This document shows, piece after piece, positions 57,080 through 64,000 of a stretch of 64,000 nucleotides of DNA (the stretch's first letter is position 1; each line of letters begins with the position of its first letter). Below the pieces are notes generated by a model. It did not search any database. It was not told the origin of the DNA and was given only the letters and a program-made list of their open reading frames with translations. The stretch comes from AC-32 sp963728765. GTDB taxonomy: Bacteria; Actinomycetota; Thermoleophilia; Gaiellales; Gaiellaceae. Both the position numbers and the translations under genes were made by a program. Where the stretch lies: the NCBI GenBank assembly GCA_963728765.1, contig CAVSKX010000001.1, positions 558,001-622,000 of the forward strand. Direction: 5' to 3'.

Positions 57080-58159
57080 GTGGAGCCTCAGCGGGAAGCG
57101 ATTCTCAAGGCGCTCGAGCAGGTCATCGACCCCGAGCTCAAGCGGAACGTCGTCGAGCTCGACATGGTGCGTGACCTGCGGATCGAGGGCGGCGACGTCA
57201 CCGTCGGCATTGCACTCACGGTTGCCGGCTGCCCGCTCCGGGCGAGCTTCGAGCAGCAGGTTGCCCAGGCGCTCGCGCCGGTCGAGGGCGTGGAGCGTGT
57301 GTCGCTCGAGTTCGGCGTGATGACGCCCGAGGAGCGCAGCGCCCTGACGGCGCGACTGCGCGGATCGGTCACCGAGCGAACGAAGGGCATCCAGCTCGAC
57401 CGCTCGACGCGCGTGATCGCGGTCGCCAGCGGCAAGGGCGGCGTCGGCAAGTCGACCCTGGCGGCCAACCTCGCCGCTGCGTTCGACCGCCTCGGCCAGC
57501 GGACCGGGATCCTCGACGCCGATGTCTACGGGCACTCGATCCCGCACCTGCTCGGCATCCACCAGAAGCCGGTGGCGGTCGACCGGATGATCGTCCCGCC
57601 GGTGCGCGGCGAGCTGAAGCTGATGTCGATCGGGTTCTTCCTCGAGGACAACGAGCCCGTCATGTGGCGCGGGCCGATGCTGCACCGGGCGCTCGAGCAG
57701 TTCCTCACAGACGTGCACTGGGGCGAGCTCAACACGCTCGTGGTCGACATGCCGCCGGGCACGGGCGACGTCTCGATCTCGCTCGGCCAGCTGCTGCCGC
57801 GGGCGGAGGCCGTGATCGTGACCACGCCTCAGCCGCTGGCGCAGGAGGTCGCCGCGCGTGCGGCGCTGATGGCCCGCAAGACGAACATGCGCCTGCTCGG
57901 GGTGATCGAGAACATGAGCGGCGAGGCGTTCGGCAGCGGGGGCGGCGAGCGCCTGGCCGGCGAGCTCGAGGTGCCGCTGCTCGGACGCGTGCCGCTGGAC
58001 GCACGGCTGCGCGAGGCCGGCGACGAGGGCGTGCCGCTGGTCGAAAGCGATCCGGATTCCGAACCGGCGCGCGAGATACTCGCGGCGGCGGAGGCGATCG
58101 CCGGCACCAAGCGCGAGCAAGGCATCGGGATCGTGAAGTCACTACCCGTCGTCGGTTAG
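57080..58159 (+). CDS. Mrp/NBP35-family Fe-S cluster carrier ATPase
   Basis: 359 residues from GTG 57080. N-terminal MIP18/DUF59 domain (ALEQVIDPELKRNVVELDMV) followed by a deviant Walker A ASGKGGVGKSTLAANLA, then DADVYGHSIPHLLG, GTGDVSISLGQLLP and ENMSG. Mrp proteins deliver Fe-S clusters to apo-proteins. The C-terminal CxxC often used to hold a cluster is absent in this copy, which is seen in other actinobacterial forms. TAAGGT at 57068-57073 lies 6 bases before the start. Confidence 0.92.
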   Translation: MEPQREAILKALEQVIDPELKRNVVELDMVRDLRIEGGDVTVGIALTVAGCPLRASFEQQVAQALAPVEGVERVSLEFGVMTPEERSALTARLRGSVTERTKGIQLDRSTRVIAVASGKGGVGKSTLAANLAAAFDRLGQRTGILDADVYGHSIPHLLGIHQKPVAVDRMIVPPVRGELKLMSIGFFLEDNEPVMWRGPMLHRALEQFLTDVHWGELNTLVVDMPPGTGDVSISLGQLLPRAEAVIVTTPQPLAQEVAARAALMARKTNMRLLGVIENMSGEAFGSGGGERLAGELEVPLLGRVPLDARLREAGDEGVPLVESDPDSEPAREILAAAEAIAGTKREQGIGIVKSLPVVG

Positions 58160-58980
58160 CGGTACCCGGTTCGCGTGAGGAAGGCGCGGAGGCGCCGCTC
58201 GTAGGCGACTCTCGTCCGCTCGCCGTGGATCCGGCCGGTGCGCGAGAGCCGGTCGATCGTCGTGAACGCCTGCGTGCAGCGGCCGAGCATGCACCGGTCG
58301 GCGGCCCAGGCGGCGATCACGCCCTGGTTGCTGCGCGTCTTCTTGCGGCTCAGCGCCTCGTGCCATAGCGCCGTCGCGTCGCGCCTGATCTCGCTCGCGT
58401 ACTGGCGGGTGACGATCCTCATCCCGCCCTGCCGGTAGCGGAGGATCCGCACCGGCCAGCGTGAGTCGGCGAAGCTCGAGAACGCGTAGGAGAAGCGGTT
58501 GTCGCGCGTCACCAGCTCCTGCCTGCCGTCGTGCTCGAGGTCGGCGAGGACGTAGCTGAAGTTGCCCCAGATGTGGACGTTCGTGCGGTAGTCGGCGCGG
58601 CCGTCGACGTACCGGTAGATCTGGGTGTACCAGCAGCAGTGCGCTCCGCCCCAGTAGAGGTCCAGCACCACCTCCTGCTCGCCGTCGCCGTCGAGGTCGC
58701 TGATCGACACCGACGGGTGGTGCTCGAAGTAGCGCGCAGGTTGGGCGTTGAAACCGCCCAGCGGCGGCTTTCGCAGCCGCGCGGAGAAGCGTGTCTCGCC
58801 AAGGCGCTTGATCGTCAGGCGCTGTCGCGCGAAGCGGAACTTGGCGCGGTCGTACGTGTATGTGAAAACGGCTTCGACATCGCCCGACTGAACTCGCTCT
58901 GCATGCGGCTTCGGAGCCGCAGCGGCGTTCGCCGCGAGCACGGCTCCGAGCGCGACGGCAAGCGCTGCGGCCGGTCTCAC
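58156..58980 (-). CDS. Secreted protein with FG-GAP-like/EF-loop repeat
   Basis: 274 residues from GTG 58980. Signal peptide 1-24 (ALAVALGAVLAANAAAA). The mature part has SISDLDGDGEQEVVLDLYW, a calcium-binding-type DxDxDG loop as in integrin FG-GAP repeats, then AHCCWYTQIYRY and FSYVLADLEHDGRQELV. The C-terminal 70 residues are helical and basic with a Cys pair (DRCMLGRC). Function unknown. The stop overlaps the mrp gene end by 4 bases. TATAAC 6 bases upstream is a possible -10. Confidence 0.78.
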   Translation of the reverse strand: MRPAAALAVALGAVLAANAAAAPKPHAERVQSGDVEAVFTYTYDRAKFRFARQRLTIKRLGETRFSARLRKPPLGGFNAQPARYFEHHPSVSISDLDGDGEQEVVLDLYWGGAHCCWYTQIYRYVDGRADYRTNVHIWGNFSYVLADLEHDGRQELVTRDNRFSYAFSSFADSRWPVRILRYRQGGMRIVTRQYASEIRRDATALWHEALSRKKTRSNQGVIAAWAADRCMLGRCTQAFTTIDRLSRTGRIHGERTRVAYERRLRAFLTRTGYR

Positions 58981-59004
58981 CTGGGCGTTATAGCGGTCAA
59001 AGTT

Positions 59005-59030
59005 GAAGGGCGCCACGTTGGGCGCCCTTC
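59005..59030. other. 10-bp perfect hairpin upstream of the secreted-protein gene
   Basis: GAAGGGCGCC (59005-59014) pairs with GGCGCCCTTC (59021-59030), loop of six. It lies just upstream of the -10 of the 58980 gene, where a -35 or operator would be, and lacks a T-run on either strand. Confidence 0.5.
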
Positions 59031-59135
59031 AGGAGTTCCAGCGGACCCCGGGGTCTCCGCACTGGAGCCCCCGCTGAAACCAGAGACTAAGACGACGCTT
59101 CCGCGCAGGCGATTGTTGCGCTCCGTAAGGATTTC

Positions 59136-59885
59136 GTGAACATGCGTGAACACGAGGTACTCGAAACGCTCCAGGGGCTCGGCTTCGGCGAGGGCGACGC
59201 CCGTACGCTGGCCGACCATTTCCTCGATGCGGAGCGGCGGGGTAAGACCGGCCACGGGCTCTCACGGGTCGAGTGGCTGGCGACGCGGCCGTTCGAGCTC
59301 GATCCCTCGGCGCGCGCACGGTGCGTCCTCGACGAGCCGGGCTACCAGCGCTGGGACGGCAACGGCGCGCTCGGCTACTTGACGCTGGCCGCGATCGTCG
59401 AGACGCAGCTCGCGGAGCCGCCGCAGCACGCCCGCATGGTCGTTGCGCAGCGCACCTTCCCGACCGGGATGCTCGGCTACTGGGGCCGGAAGCTCGCGGA
59501 GGGAGGTCTCGTCGCCGCGCTCACCGCGACCTCACCTGCACGGCTCGGCCACCCGGACGGCGGGCCAAAGCTCGCCGGGACGAATCCGCTTGCGATCGCG
59601 ATCCCGGCTTCAGGCGGCAAGCCGCTCGTCAGCGACGTCTCGATGGGCCGCGTCACCTACGGCGAGGTTCTGGCCGGCGAGGCAGCGGAGGACGAGCTGG
59701 TGCCGTTCGGGGGCGAGCACGCGCACAAGGCCTTCGCGCTTGCGATCGGCCTCCAGCTGCTCGTGGACTCGCTCGTCGCGGAGCCGGGTCACGGCGCCGT
59801 GCTCCTCGTGGCGAGGCCGGAAGCCGACCCGCTGTCTGCGCTACGAGCTCGCGCCGACGGCGTCCGATTGCCCGGTGATCGCTAG
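59136..59885 (+). CDS. Malate/L-lactate dehydrogenase-family protein, short form
   Basis: 249 residues from GTG 59136 (ATG 59142 alternative, AAGGA upstream). It matches the Ldh_2 family: ERRGKTGHGLSRVEWL (His of GHGxxR), GNGALGYLTLAAIVE, KLAGTNPLAIAIP and VSDVSMGRVTYGEV. The usual enzyme is about 330-360 residues; the long C-terminal lobe is much reduced here. It may be a shortened paralogue whose activity is uncertain. Its last 45 bases overlap the convergent cupin gene. Confidence 0.75.
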   Translation: MNMREHEVLETLQGLGFGEGDARTLADHFLDAERRGKTGHGLSRVEWLATRPFELDPSARARCVLDEPGYQRWDGNGALGYLTLAAIVETQLAEPPQHARMVVAQRTFPTGMLGYWGRKLAEGGLVAALTATSPARLGHPDGGPKLAGTNPLAIAIPASGGKPLVSDVSMGRVTYGEVLAGEAAEDELVPFGGEHAHKAFALAIGLQLLVDSLVAEPGHGAVLLVARPEADPLSALRARADGVRLPGDR

Positions 59886-60512
59886 GAAGCGCGGGTCGTC
59901 CCTGATCGACGCGAAGTCCTCGTCGCGCGCCGCGTACTTCGCCACGGCCTCGCGGTCGAGCTGGGCCGCGCGTTCGAGCTGTTCGAAGGCCGCGTCGCGG
60001 TTCCCGAGCCGCGCCTCGATGCAGGCGAGGTTGAACGGCCCCTGCCACGCGCCTGGATTGGCTGCGATTCCAGCCTCGAGCTCCCGCCGCGCTCCCTCCT
60101 CGTCGCCCTGCTCGAGCAGCGCGACCCCTGCGAAAACCCACTCCCAGCCGGACGGCTGAAAGACCTCGCCCTGCTTCGCGCCGATCCCGAGCACGGTTGT
60201 TCCCGGCTCGGCGGCGACGGCGCCTCTGTGCGTCCCGGGCGTGCAGTGCACGAGCGCCCCCGTCGGTGCGTCGTGCTCCTCGCCGTCGAGCGTGAACGTC
60301 GCCCGGCCGCTGATCACGACGTATAGCTCCTCGTGCCCACCGTCCTCGCGGTGCTCCTCGACCACGCGCTGGCCGGCCTCGTCGGCGGTGTACGCGTTGA
60401 CGCCGAACGACTTGATGTCGAAATGGCGCCGAACGGGCCTCCACGTAAGCCCCTCCTGGCCGGAGATCGGGTAGCGCTCGAGGTCGTCGACCCGCGCGAT
60501 GCGTCCGCTCAA
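59841..60512 (-). CDS. Cupin-TPR fusion protein
   Basis: 223 residues from TTG 60512. N-terminal cupin (about 30-118): EEHREDGGHEELYVVISGRATFTLDG and APTGALVHCTPGTHRG, with His and Glu metal ligands in HEELY. C-terminal two TPR-like helical hairpins (GVALLEQGDEEGARRELEAGI, NLACIEARLGNRDAAFEQLERA). Unknown ligand. It is coupled by TTGA overlap to the DUF1028 gene. Confidence 0.82.
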   Translation of the reverse strand: MSGRIARVDDLERYPISGQEGLTWRPVRRHFDIKSFGVNAYTADEAGQRVVEEHREDGGHEELYVVISGRATFTLDGEEHDAPTGALVHCTPGTHRGAVAAEPGTTVLGIGAKQGEVFQPSGWEWVFAGVALLEQGDEEGARRELEAGIAANPGAWQGPFNLACIEARLGNRDAAFEQLERAAQLDREAVAKYAARDEDFASIRDDPRFLAITGQSDAVGASS

Positions 60513-61354
60513 CTTTGCCTCCTCAGCTCTTCGATGACCACGGGATCCACGCGGTCGACGCCGTCGACGCGCTCCTCCAGATTCTCCTTACCCGCCCAGG
60601 CGAAGTACGACTCCGCGAGGTCGCCGTCGTAGCCGAGCCGGCCGAGGCGCTCGCGCAGCTCCTGTCCGAGCGCGTCGTCGACCTCGAGCCACTCCTCGCG
60701 CGGTGTCTCTCCGAAGATCGCCTGGTGCATGACATAGATGCGGCGCAGCTCCTCGAGTGGCCGCTCGTGCTCGTCGACGCGCAGGTCGACGACGCCGTCG
60801 GAAAGCCCCGCGTAGCCGCCGTCGCGCTCGACCACGATCAGGGCCGAGGACTGCTGCCCGCGCCGGTCGCCGCCGGCCGCCTGCGCCGCGTCCATGCAGT
60901 CGAGCAGGCGTTCCGCCAGCGGCCGGCCGGACGTCGCCTCGAACGTTTCGGCGATCGCGTCGACGGTCTCGGCCGAGACGAGGATGTTGCCCTGCGCCGC
61001 GTAGCACGGACCGGTGCGGCCGCCGGCCCAGTCCATGCACTCCGCGCCGCTGAAGCTCGCGCTGCCGCCCTTGCCGTCGACGACGCCGAGCTGGCGGTGA
61101 TCGCGGCCCTCGTCGGCCGAGGTCAGGCGCTCGACCACCTCCTCCGCGCTCAGCCCTTCGCGCAGCAGCGCCAGGCCGTCGGGCCCGTACCGCGGGTTCG
61201 CCCAGGCCTGGGTCGCGATCGCGCCCACCTGCGGCTCCGCCCAGGGCACGACCGAGCCGACGCCGAGGAACTTCGACTGCGTGGCCACGCCCCACTGGCC
61301 GGCCTCGAGGTCACAGCACGCGATCGAGTACGTGGCTACGACCGGCCAGCCCAA
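60509..61354 (-). CDS. DUF1028 family protein
   Basis: 281 residues from TTG 61354. Family start TYSIACCDLEAGQWGVATQSKFLGVGS is typical of DUF1028, an Ntn-hydrolase-like family often found next to amidohydrolases and pyrimidine or peptide catabolism genes. Later GNILVSAETVDAIAETF and QQSSALIVVERDGGYAG are also characteristic, and a C-terminal extension carries DPVVIEELR. The frame is open upstream through repeat copy 8, so the start is uncertain. Confidence 0.85.
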   Translation of the reverse strand: MGWPVVATYSIACCDLEAGQWGVATQSKFLGVGSVVPWAEPQVGAIATQAWANPRYGPDGLALLREGLSAEEVVERLTSADEGRDHRQLGVVDGKGGSASFSGAECMDWAGGRTGPCYAAQGNILVSAETVDAIAETFEATSGRPLAERLLDCMDAAQAAGGDRRGQQSSALIVVERDGGYAGLSDGVVDLRVDEHERPLEELRRIYVMHQAIFGETPREEWLEVDDALGQELRERLGRLGYDGDLAESYFAWAGKENLEERVDGVDRVDPVVIEELRRQS

Positions 61355-61383
61355 GGCTCCGACTCGCCGGCGCCGACCATAGA

Positions 61384-61416
61384 GGTCGTGCGGGCTTTGC
61401 CCGCGTGACCGTCTGA
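61384..61416 (+). repeat. Twin-hairpin intergenic repeat, copy 8 (hairpin A degenerate)
   Basis: Hairpin B (61384-61410) is a fully paired 12-bp stem with two wobbles and loop TTT, followed by GTCTGA at 61411-61416. The expected hairpin A side (about 61355-61380) is only weakly recognisable by a GGCGCCGACC right arm. It lies upstream of the DUF1028 gene. Confidence 0.75.
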
Positions 61417-61449
61417 CGCACGGTGGCATCGGCTTCACTGGCTCGCCCC

Positions 61450-61737
61450 TCATCTCTGCGCTTCGCCATACGTCAGCTCGGTGAGATCCAGCCCGAGGAG
61501 CTCGCGCTTCGAGTCGGGCACGAGCACCGAGGCGACCTCAGGCCGGGCGAGCGCCGCCTTGACGGCCTCCGCCGAGTCTGCCCGCACCACGACGGGCCGC
61601 CCGTGCTCGTGGGCCTCTCGCAGCGCAGCCTCGTCGGAGACGCCGTCGAGCACGAGCGCGTCGTCTACGTCCAGCTCTCCGTCTATTGCGATCTCGGGCA
61701 CGCGTCGGCCGGTGGCGCCGAACCAGCGCTCTCTCAA
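61450..61737 (-). CDS. Hypothetical protein (95 aa)
   Basis: 95 residues from TTG 61737, 41 bases after the MBL-fold gene stop in the same direction. An alternating alpha/beta pattern: VPEIAIDGELDVDDALVLDGV, VVVRADSAEAVKAALARPEVASVLVPD and a short tail. It looks like a small folded nucleotide-free domain but I recognise no family. It is likely cotranscribed with the MBL-fold hydrolase. Confidence 0.6.
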   Translation of the reverse strand: MRERWFGATGRRVPEIAIDGELDVDDALVLDGVSDEAALREAHEHGRPVVVRADSAEAVKAALARPEVASVLVPDSKRELLGLDLTELTYGEAQR

Positions 61738-61778
61738 GCGATCACCTTGCGTTCGAGCTGGGCGCGAGGGGGTTGCAT

Positions 61779-62474
61779 CTAAACCGTCGTCGTCTCCCCG
61801 GGCTGCAGGTCGATCACCTCGACCCCGGAGGGCGCGTGCTGTCGCAACTCGTCCGGGGTTCCGGCGAGCAGCGGGAAGGTGCCGTAGTGGCACGGAATAC
61901 AGCGCGTCGTGCCGAGCAGCTCCAGCGCGACGCCCGCCTCGCGCGGGTCCATCGTGAAGTGCCCGCCGATCGGCAGGATCGCGACGTCGGGCGAGTAGAT
62001 CCGCCCGATGAGCTGCATGTCGCCGAAGACGCACGTGTCGCCGGCGAAGTAGAGCTTGGTGCCGTTCTCGAGCTCCATCACGATCCCCGCCGCTTCGCCC
62101 AGGTAGGTGAGGTCGGCGGCGCCGCTCGAGTGGAACGCGTTCACGAGCGTGAACTTCACCCCGGCCGCCTCGACGGTGCCGCCCTTGTTCGGCCCCGGCA
62201 TCTCGCCGACCGGTGCGCCCTGCTCGCCGAGCCAGCTCTTCAGCTCGACGTTGGCGACGATCTCGGGCGAGAACTGCTTGCTCAGCTCGACGGTCTCTCC
62301 GACGTGGTCGTTGTGTCCGTGCGTGAGCGCGATCACGTCGATCCGCTCGGGCTCCTTCTCGGCGTCTGGGCATTTCGGGTTCCCGAGCCAGGGGTCGAGG
62401 TAGACCCGCTTGCCGCCGGGCGAGTCGACCCGGAAGCTGCCGTGGCCCAGCCACGTCACCGGCACATCGGGCAT
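61779..62474 (-). CDS. Metallo-beta-lactamase-fold hydrolase (UPF0173 type)
   Basis: 231 residues from ATG 62474, fixed by an AAAGGAG Shine-Dalgarno 6 bases upstream. Zinc motif THGHNDHVGE, plus LGHGSFRVDS at the N-terminus, AFHSSGA, FAGDTCVFGDM and IGGHFTMDPREA. It matches the UPF0173 metal-dependent hydrolase family; substrate unknown. Confidence 0.9.
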   Translation of the reverse strand: MPDVPVTWLGHGSFRVDSPGGKRVYLDPWLGNPKCPDAEKEPERIDVIALTHGHNDHVGETVELSKQFSPEIVANVELKSWLGEQGAPVGEMPGPNKGGTVEAAGVKFTLVNAFHSSGAADLTYLGEAAGIVMELENGTKLYFAGDTCVFGDMQLIGRIYSPDVAILPIGGHFTMDPREAGVALELLGTTRCIPCHYGTFPLLAGTPDELRQHAPSGVEVIDLQPGETTTV

Positions 62475-62544
62475 GCGCGCTCCTTTCTCACAGGTGCGCT
62501 GAGCGTAACGAAGGAACCGCGATGCGGACGCAGAACCCTGTTCC

Positions 62545-62889
62545 ATGGCTCGTCGGGCGATACCCGTTGCGCTCGTGATTGCGGCGGCGGCGGCGGACGG
62601 GGTAGGCGCTCATCGGCTCGCGTTCTACGCGCTCCTGCTCGGGGTGCCGGCCGCGGCGGTGGCGGCGCTCGAGGCCTTCGGCGACGTGCTCGACGACAAC
62701 CGCGACCACCTGCACGCACTGCTCTGGACTCTCGTGCTCGGCCTGCTCGTGGTGGGGGCCGCCGTGCGCGCGCCGGAGGTCACCGAAGGCGTCGTGCCGG
62801 CGCTCGGCCGCTCGGCGCTGCTGGCCTGCCTTGGGGTCTTCTGCGTCCAGGCCGCCGTGTCGGCGGCCGCCGAGGTGCGCAACCGCTAG
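62545..62889 (+). CDS. Hypothetical membrane protein (114 aa)
   Basis: 114 residues with three or four hydrophobic segments (about 5-20, 28-45, 60-76, 88-107) and an acidic loop DVLDDNRDHLH. No family recognised. Its TAG shares the CTAG palindrome with the nuoN stop on the other strand. Confidence 0.65.
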   Translation: MARRAIPVALVIAAAAADGVGAHRLAFYALLLGVPAAAVAALEAFGDVLDDNRDHLHALLWTLVLGLLVVGAAVRAPEVTEGVVPALGRSALLACLGVFCVQAAVSAAAEVRNR

Positions 62890-64000
62890 AACGGCAGCGA
62901 GCTCGCAGCCTTCTTCGCCGCGTCGATGAGCGGCTGGACGGCGAAGAACGAGCCGACGGTGACGACGAGCGCCGCTGTGACCGCGGCCTGCAGCGCGCGC
63001 TCGGGTGGAGGCGAGCCGCCCACCACCGGTGCAAGCTGCAGCTCCTCCGAGGGCCGGAAGTACATCGCGCGGATCACGCCGAGGTAGTAGTAGAGGCTCA
63101 CGGCCGTCGCGGTGACGCCGACGATCACGAGCCAGGTCCAGCCGTGCTCGTACGCAGCGGAGAAGACGTAGAACTTGCCGACGAAGCCGCCGGTCAGCGG
63201 GAACCCGGCGAAGCCGAGCATGAAGGCGACCATCGAGACCCCGAGCAGCGGCCGCTCCCAGCCGAAGCCGGCGAGGTTGTCGAGCGTCACCGGCCGGTTG
63301 AGCTCCCGCTCACGGGCAGCGACGACCGCGAAGGCTCCGACCGACATCGCGCAGTACGGGATCAGGTAGTAGAGGAGCGCGCGAGCGCCGAGCGCGTTGT
63401 TCGCCGCGATCGCGATCAGCATGAAGCCGGCGTGGGAGATCGACGAGTAGGCGAGCATCCGCTTCACGTTGCTCTGCACGAGCGCCGCCAGGTTCCCGAC
63501 CGCGAGCGAGGCGCAGGCGATCGCGGCGACGGTCACCGTCCATAGGCGCGCCTCCTGCGGGAACGCGGTCACGAGCACGCGCAGCATCAGCACGAGCGCC
63601 ACCGCCTTCGTCGCGGCCGACATGAACGCCGTCACGGGTGTCGGCGCGCCCTCGTAGACGTCGGGCGTCCACATGTGGAACGGCGCCGCCGAGGCCTTGA
63701 AGCCGAGCCCGCCGATCATGAGCGCGAGCCCGGTGACCAGCAGCGCGTCGTCGCTCAGTCCCTGCTGCTGCACCACCTGCGCGATCCGGTCGAACTCGAT
63801 CGCGCCTGTCGCTCCGTAGACGAGGGCGGAGCCGAAGAGCAGCATCGCGGAGCCGAAACCGCCGACGATCAGGTACTTGAGGCCGGCCTCGAGCGAGCCG
63901 ACGAGCTCGCGGTCGATCGCGCAGAGGATGTAGAGGCTGATCGAGAACCACTCGAGGCCGAGGAAGAGCGTGATCAGGTTGCTCGCGGTGGCCAGGAACA
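62886..64000 (-). CDS. nuoN: NADH-quinone oxidoreductase subunit N (5' end cut by window edge)
   Basis: The open frame continues to the last base of the window, so only the C-terminal 370 or so residues are present. It is a multi-pass antiporter-like subunit: LFLGLEWFSISLYILCAI, LKYLIVGGFGSAMLLFG, FKASAAPFHMWTPDVYEGAPTPVTAFMSAATKAV (conserved Lys/His), and SISHAGFMLIAIA. It is the terminal membrane proton-pumping subunit of complex I, and other nuo genes would lie to the right. Confidence 0.95.
   Translation of the reverse strand, partial: FLATASNLITLFLGLEWFSISLYILCAIDRELVGSLEAGLKYLIVGGFGSAMLLFGSALVYGATGAIEFDRIAQVVQQQGLSDDALLVTGLALMIGGLGFKASAAPFHMWTPDVYEGAPTPVTAFMSAATKAVALVLMLRVLVTAFPQEARLWTVTVAAIACASLAVGNLAALVQSNVKRMLAYSSISHAGFMLIAIAANNALGARALLYYLIPYCAMSVGAFAVVAARERELNRPVTLDNLAGFGWERPLLGVSMVAFMLGFAGFPLTGGFVGKFYVFSAAYEHGWTWLVIVGVTATAVSLYYYLGVIRAMYFRPSEELQLAPVVGGSPPPERALQAAVTAALVVTVGSFFAVQPLIDAAKKAASSLPF

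Overview
This is a very GC-rich bacterial chromosome segment. It is dense with genes, often has GTG or TTG starts, and many neighbouring genes overlap by four bases (GTGA or ATGA). The gene content (ECF sigma factor, MprAB/PepD-like signalling cassette, GT87 and DUF2079 glycosyltransferases, class-E-like sortase, DUF1015, DUF1385, DUF72, YqhQ-like proteins, CcmABCDF haem export) and the apparent abundance of leaderless mRNAs point to Actinomycetota, most likely Thermoleophilia. The class is inference; no rRNA or other decisive marker is present. I saw no insertion sequence, prophage, CRISPR array or plasmid function.

Layout. 0-6.5 kb: tRNA-Ile, a DUF151 nuclease-like gene, then a long leftward run (mannosyltransferase-like membrane protein, periplasmic binding protein, HAD hydrolase, CPBP protease, L,D-transpeptidase, PrcB-domain protein, chorismate mutase). 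6.5-14.6 kb: DUF2203, MscS channel, class A penicillin-binding protein, and a set of envelope glycosyltransferases (GT87, DUF2079, GT4, GT2). 14.7-21.9 kb: moeA, sortase plus a degenerate M28 peptidase-like membrane protein, then response regulator, histidine kinase and HtrA protease. 22-27 kb: anti-sigma-type kinase, two different trehalose-forming glycosyltransferases (TreT-like and OtsA-like), aldehyde dehydrogenase. 27-36 kb: respiratory cofactor block: moaC, mog-type gene, UbiA prenyltransferase, ccmA, ccmB, ccmF, ccmC, ccmD, hemC, hemD, then SAM hydrolase and methyltransferase. 36.3-47 kb: tRNA-Phe, lone receiver, arginase-family protein, hydrolases, rarA, tryptophan dioxygenase, M20 peptidase, DUF1385, and pyridine-nucleotide salvage (nicotinate phosphoribosyltransferase, nicotinamidase-like). 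47-58 kb: FtsH-like protease, epimerase, ECF sigma factor, YchF-like GTPase, secreted copper-radical oxidase, HD exoribonuclease, DUF1015, IMPase, DUF72, Mrp ATPase. 58-64 kb: secreted protein, short malate/lactate dehydrogenase homologue, cupin-TPR, DUF1028, MBL-fold hydrolase, and the start of the nuo operon (nuoN, cut by the window edge).

The most unusual signal is not a gene. An intergenic element of about 60 bases occurs eight times. It has two consecutive hairpins: a 7-bp stem with an invariant CTTG loop, then a 12-bp stem with a 3-base loop, usually followed by GTCTGA. The stems show compensatory changes between copies. Several copies abut stop codons, one carries the only plausible ccmB start codon in its loop, and one separates ftsH from a second, synonymously diverged copy of the ftsH 3' end. 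A second window-wide pattern is the placement of TANNNT-like -10 boxes 6-11 bases before start codons that lack Shine-Dalgarno sequences, including divergent gene pairs whose starts are only about 20 bases apart.
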